This document shows, one piece after another, positions 33,808 through 36,628 of a DNA stretch of 36,628 bases (its first letter is position 1; each line of letters starts with the position of its first letter). The DNA comes from a virus: the IMG/VR virus record IMGVR_UViG_3300021375_001709, positions 1 to 36,628 of that record. The stretch is one strand, 5' to 3'. A program made the translations under genes and the position numbers. The notes under the pieces were generated by a model. It saw only the letters and a program-made list of their open reading frames with translations, had not been told where the DNA came from and ran no database searches.

Positions 33808-33836
33808 ATTATAACACCGTTCTAGGATTATGTCAA
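33808..33836 (-). promoter_or_regulatory. Consensus sigma70-like promoter of uvsE
   Basis: TTGACA (33836-33831), a 17-bp spacer and TATAAT (33813-33808), a perfect consensus. Its -35 overlaps the stop of the RyR gene. No palindrome in the spacer. Confidence 0.78.
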
Positions 33837-34402
33837 ATTATTTTTTGTTTTCTGAGCCATTCCATAATGTCTGAATCTTCATACATTGGAATTCGTCTAT
33901 GTGATTCTGGTAGGTTATCCCAGTCTTTTAATGCAGGGTGTGTTTTTTGTTTACTATTGTAGTGCGATCCCCAACGCCATCCTTCATGAACTCTATCTGA
34001 AACCCAACGATTGTGGCTCCACTTTCCCATATCCTGTACAGTTTGTTCACGTAATGATTCATCAATATCAAGAGAATTGATAAAACTACCAAATCCCTTG
34101 TCTCTATATTGATTACTTACTTCAATATCAAAATCACCTTCACCATACATTGTAGTCCATGCTTCAACTATGAATACTGCTTCATCTGATGTTAAATCAC
34201 GTTGTAATGGAACAATTAGTTGATGTGGGAATTCTTCCCCATCTCTAATACCATATTCCATTGCTACCCAATTACCATTGTGTTGATAGTGATGTACTAT
34301 TTCTTCTGGACCATATTCTTCCACAGTTTTATACCAAAGAACTGCCTGCTCTGTTGGTAATTGTTCTATTGTGTTAAGCTGTATGTGGTGTTGGTATTTC
34401 AT
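33833..34402 (-). CDS. RyR-domain protein
   Basis: A 189-residue protein. Residues about 122-172 fit the RyR (ryanodine receptor) repeat: GKWSHNRWVSDRVHEGWRWG, then SKQKTHPALKDWDNLPESHR, with the typical W..GW.YG...K.HP.L..W..LPE layout. The first 120 residues contain two strands with WVAMEYGIRDGEEFPHQLIV and EAVFIVEAWTTMYGEGDFDI, a separate small domain. RyR domains occur in phages and may bind ADP-ribose-like or nucleotide ligands, but the role here is unknown. SD GGAAGG lies before ATG 34402. Confidence 0.84.
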   Translation of the reverse strand: MKYQHHIQLNTIEQLPTEQAVLWYKTVEEYGPEEIVHHYQHNGNWVAMEYGIRDGEEFPHQLIVPLQRDLTSDEAVFIVEAWTTMYGEGDFDIEVSNQYRDKGFGSFINSLDIDESLREQTVQDMGKWSHNRWVSDRVHEGWRWGSHYNSKQKTHPALKDWDNLPESHRRIPMYEDSDIMEWLRKQKII

Positions 34403-34403
34403 G

Positions 34404-34757
34404 TTAACCTTCCGAGTTATCGCTTGGTGGCATGATCACTGGTGATTCTGTTCTTTTTGCTGTTGTTGCAGTACTTGTATTCATACTAACTGATGCTTGT
34501 CTTGGTACTTCTACATTGCCAGACTTACTATTAACATATAAGCCAAACCATGCCGCACCTGCACCAACTACTACACTAACTAATCCTGCTTGTGCATTGT
34601 TTGGATCTGGCAGTGCCATGAACCAAATTGTTACTTGATAGAACATATAAATGTATATTGAAATGAATACTCTTGGGAATATTCTTAGCCTATCAAACCA
34701 GTATGGGAATAGTTCCCATTTACTAACCTTGCCGTCTCCATCTAAATCTATATTCAT
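34404..34757 (-). CDS. Membrane protein with one EF-hand at the N-terminus
   Basis: A 117-residue protein. Residues 4-15 (DLDGDGKVSKWE) are a canonical 12-residue EF-hand calcium loop, with D at 1, 3 and 5, G at 6 and E at 12. Two membrane segments follow, at about 30-48 (VFISIYIYMFYQVTIWFMA) and 58-76 (GLVSVVVGAGAAWFGLYVN), then a polar Ser/Thr tail. The single loop lacks a clear flanking second helix. Small T4-type phage membrane proteins of this form may act as holins, which is inference. SD GGGGGGAAAAG lies before ATG 34757. Confidence 0.82.
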   Translation of the reverse strand: MNIDLDGDGKVSKWELFPYWFDRLRIFPRVFISIYIYMFYQVTIWFMALPDPNNAQAGLVSVVVGAGAAWFGLYVNSKSGNVEVPRQASVSMNTSTATTAKRTESPVIMPPSDNSEG

Positions 34758-34775
34758 CTTTTCCCCCCTGATGAG

Positions 34776-35081
34776 TTATAAGTTTCCTGCTGTTACTGTT
34801 GCAGTTGCCATTGTTCCGCCAATAGCTCTGATACTTGTTTGTAAATCTGTTGCGTTCCATTGACTTGATTCTAAATAAATCTTAAATGCACCTCCAGTAA
34901 ACTTACCTAGTGCAATTAAGTTACCATAAGTTTGTACTGCTTCAACAAATTTTTCCATGTCTTCACCGGGCTGGATTTGAGAATCCGCTCCTGTGGCACT
35001 GGCTATATCAAATACAACAATAGGTGAACCGAAGTTCTGTGTTTCAAAACTAATTGTATTGTTTGGATTTCTACTTGCCAT
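34776..35081 (-). CDS. Putative virion structural protein, 101 aa
   Basis: A 101-residue beta-rich protein, starting MASRNPNNTISFETQNFGSP and ending GGTMATATVTAGNL. Small residues dominate (Ala, Gly, Thr, Ser). It is preceded by the late-type box CATAAATA (35114-35107) and SD AAAGGAGG. The location beside the fibre gene and the composition suggest a virion component. No homologue can be named. Confidence 0.78.
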   Translation of the reverse strand: MASRNPNNTISFETQNFGSPIVVFDIASATGADSQIQPGEDMEKFVEAVQTYGNLIALGKFTGGAFKIYLESSQWNATDLQTSIRAIGGTMATATVTAGNL

Positions 35082-35106
35082 TCTGGCCTCCTTTTAATAT
35101 TATATG

Positions 35107-35114
35107 TATTTATG
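35107..35114 (-). promoter_or_regulatory. T4-late-like promoter box
   Basis: CATAAATA (35114-35107) on the minus strand, followed by CATATAAT and the SD of the 101-aa gene. It lies just past the terminator at 35122-35147. Confidence 0.55.
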
Positions 35115-35121
35115 CTCAGAT

Positions 35122-35147
35122 AAAAAAAGCATACCCGAAGGTATGCC
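35122..35147 (-). terminator. Rho-independent terminator with UUCG loop
   Basis: On the minus strand GCATACC (35146-35140), loop TTCG, GGTATGC (35135-35129) and seven T's. A C(UUCG)G tetraloop gives high stability. It ends the transcript of the 86-aa gene. Confidence 0.9.
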
Positions 35148-35170
35148 TTTTAAATTTCTTTAGTTTAGAC

Positions 35171-35431
35171 TTATTTAAAGTCAGCTACTACAGTAAGCGT
35201 AATGTCAGCGACATAATCACCAGATGAAGCTTCTACATCTGCAGTACCTTGTACTGCTACGTATAGTGGATCTGTTCCTACTACACCTGCAATACCTGCG
35301 AAAGTATGAGTTAGACCCAATGCTTTTTCAAGAGAATTTAGTTCTGCTTGAGTATGATCGCCAGTACCTTTTGCTACTGAGCAAATTTGTGTTCTTGGTC
35401 CTAGACCTGAACCTACGATTGCGTTTGCCAT
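35171..35431 (-). CDS. Putative virion structural protein, 86 aa
   Basis: An 86-residue protein of small residues, with MANAIVGSGLGPRTQICSVA, AELNSLEKALGLTHTFAGIA and VASS-type strands ending ADITLTVVADF. It is beta-rich and probably soluble. The SD AAGGAG precedes ATG 35431, and the late-type box GATAAATA (35500-35493) lies upstream. It sits between the fibre gene and the 101-aa gene. A structural role is inferred. Confidence 0.8.
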   Translation of the reverse strand: MANAIVGSGLGPRTQICSVAKGTGDHTQAELNSLEKALGLTHTFAGIAGVVGTDPLYVAVQGTADVEASSGDYVADITLTVVADFK

Positions 35432-35492
35432 TTTTAGACTCCTTGTTCTATTATATTAAAAATATATATCATGTGCTTCTTTGCACTACTAT

Positions 35493-35500
35493 TATTTATC
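35493..35500 (-). promoter_or_regulatory. T4-late-like promoter box
   Basis: GATAAATA (35500-35493), overlapping the TAA stop of the fibre gene. It precedes the 86-aa gene by a leader of about 60 bases. Confidence 0.5.
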
Positions 35501-36628
35501 TTTTGGCGCTAGAAACTTGCACAAACACGGTCCAATCTACAGTAGTTGACGCTTCTCCAGTAACTTCTACCTTCAAATTATTGCTAGAACCCGCTGTTAG
35601 GGCTCCAGACCAGTCACTTCCACTGTCTTCTGCGAATGTTTCTGTGCTATTTGCACCAATTAATTGATTTGTTCCGCTATTGTTATCAATAACGCCTTTA
35701 ACAACAAATCCACATCTATCACTACCACTTGAGCCAATTATACGTGCCTCAAAGAATGCAGTAGTTCCAGTTGGAATACTTAGTACAGATGTACCATCTG
35801 CTAAGAATAATTCAGTTGCCGTAGCATCTGTCGTTTGTCCTGCTAATACATATGTGTCATTTCTAACTTCTACGCTTCCAGCAGTTACTTTATTGGTAGT
35901 TCTTTCACCACCAACATAGTTATTAAATGCAACATCAAGTGAACCAAATGTCCATGTATCTGATGTTTCATTCCATAATAAAGATACATTTGTTTCTGTC
36001 CCTCTATCAATCTCAATTCCTGATGTGCCTGCTGTTACGCCTGCACCTGATTCACCAGCGTTTAGTTCAATAACATTATCGCTGATATTTGTATTTGTTG
36101 TGTTTACACTTGTGGTTGTACCACTAACTGTTAAATCTCCAGTGATTGTAGCATTACCGGCAATACTAATATTTGTACTTGTAATATCATCACTTGTTAA
36201 TGTTCCGTCTACCTGTACATTGTTAAACTGTACATTGTCTGTTGTTGCTACTGGTTGTCCAATATTAATTGTTACTGTATCTGAAGCAACACTAGTTGTT
36301 ACACCTGTACCACCTGTAAATGTTAGTGTATCAGTTAATAGGCTTACTGTATCTGTGCCAGTATCACCAGCTATTGGCAAATCACTACTTACTGTTGCTG
36401 TTCCGGCCGCTGTAAGTCTACCCTGTTGATCTACTGTAAATGTTGGTATCTGTGTTCCACTACCATACGAGCCGGCTGTTACGGCAGTATCATCTAAATC
36501 TAGAGTTCCTGATGTATTTGTTATACCAACACCACCAGTTATAGCCGCCTGGGCTCTAACATCTGTGTAGTATAAATTAGTGCCTTCAGTTAGATCAGTT
36601 GTTGTTTTAGTAGCAAGATCTGTGTTAA
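35496..36628 (-). CDS. Tail-fibre-type repetitive structural protein, N-terminus beyond the window
   Basis: The frame is open from the stop at 35496-35498 to the window edge, giving about 377 residues. The apparent TTG start at 36380 is only an internal codon. The upstream part reads [40 protein letters not shown] and [15 protein letters not shown], typical of phage fibre repeats. The next part, [33 protein letters not shown] and [14 protein letters not shown], is also characteristic. The C-terminal 120 residues ([20 protein letters not shown] and on to [14 protein letters not shown]) form a different, probably receptor-binding or tip, domain. It is likely part of the tail or a fibre. Confidence 0.88.
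   Translation of the reverse strand, partial: NTDLATKTTTDLTEGTNLYYTDVRAQAAITGGVGITNTSGTLDLDDTAVTAGSYGSGTQIPTFTVDQQGRLTAAGTATVSSDLPIAGDTGTDTVSLLTDTLTFTGGTGVTTSVASDTVTINIGQPVATTDNVQFNNVQVDGTLTSDDITSTNISIAGNATITGDLTVSGTTTSVNTTNTNISDNVIELNAGESGAGVTAGTSGIEIDRGTETNVSLLWNETSDTWTFGSLDVAFNNYVGGERTTNKVTAGSVEVRNDTYVLAGQTTDATATELFLADGTSVLSIPTGTTAFFEARIIGSSGSDRCGFVVKGVIDNNSGTNQLIGANSTETFAEDSGSDWSGALTAGSSNNLKVEVTGEASTTVDWTVFVQVSSAKR

Noticed and set aside
35496-36380. Fibre gene starting at TTG 36380
   Set aside because: The frame continues open to the window edge with fibre-like repeats, so 36380 is an internal leucine codon.
94-36429. Plus-strand open frames of 60-147 codons across the window
   Set aside because: All lie antisense to well-supported minus-strand genes, lack ribosome binding sites and give low-complexity or non-protein-like sequences. 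No plus-strand gene is supported.
1-36628. Cyanophage origin with photosynthesis auxiliary genes
   Set aside because: No psbA, psbD, hli, petE or similar genes are visible in any frame. The accessory genes here are Fe-S, radical SAM and repair types.

Overview
The window is a stretch of a large, AT-rich, T4-like marine myovirus genome. The evidence is a full-length T4-type family B DNA polymerase (gp43), a DsbA-like dsDNA-binding protein, a UvsE UV-damage endonuclease, an ATP-dependent DNA ligase, a tail-fibre-type repeat protein, and many very short, tightly packed genes that overlap by 1, 4, 8, 11 or 17 bases. Every gene I can support lies on the minus strand, so transcription runs from high to low coordinates. 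No photosynthesis genes are present. The ferredoxin, IscU and a DUF6356-like protein look proteobacterial, so an alphaproteobacterial host (for example of the SAR11 type) is more likely than a cyanobacterium. That is inference.

Layout, in transcription order (right to left). 36628-34404: virion-type genes, namely a partial fibre protein, two small structural-looking proteins and an EF-hand membrane protein. 34402-31314: a RyR-domain protein, uvsE and small early-type genes behind strong sigma70-like promoters. 31303-30389: a secreted polysaccharide-lyase-like protein. 30324-21808: a late-type cassette with a deoxyribonucleotidase, a nucleotidyltransferase, three radical SAM proteins, small basic or Cys-containing proteins and a CCA-adding enzyme with a long extra N-terminus. 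21801-16333: a GNAT, IscU, a 2OG oxygenase, several virion-type proteins and a zinc-ribbon protein. 16253-14287: ATP-grasp-like, DUF6356-like and adenylate-forming (ANL) enzymes. 14258-12824: a probably frameshifted long protein. 12824-8186: a membrane protein, dsbA, an unknown gene, DNA polymerase and a 2OG oxygenase. 8068-5046: ligase, tRNA-Arg and small early genes. 5045-1: a lysis-type hydrolase, an SGNH protein, a QueD-like enzyme and a cluster of Fe-S genes (SufT-like, ferredoxin, NfuA-like).

Two regulatory systems can be read directly. Sigma70-like promoters (TTGACA, usually 17 bp, TATAMT) head the small-gene operons. Five of them carry a palindrome with core AAGRYRTCTT inside the spacer, and four of those five follow directly on a terminator hairpin. 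T4-late-like boxes (TAAATA type) precede virion and late genes. At four genes the box sits exactly 5 nt before the ATG, which predicts leaderless mRNA.

The most interesting themes are these. (i) IscU, NfuA-like, SufT-like and a seven-iron ferredoxin occur in the same region as three radical SAM enzymes, suggesting a phage-encoded Fe-S supply. (ii) A recurring N-terminal peptide of the form M-[KRN]-I-x-E-[ILV] is found on otherwise unrelated proteins, including enzymes. It resembles the T4 capsid-targeting and prohead-protease signal and may mark enzymes packaged in the head. (iii) A phage-encoded ANL adenylate-forming enzyme sits beside an ATP-grasp-like protein.

No stretch longer than 300 bases lacks a gene. 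The longest gaps, at 5591-5706, 6003-6135, 8069-8185 and 32479-32592, hold promoters and terminators.
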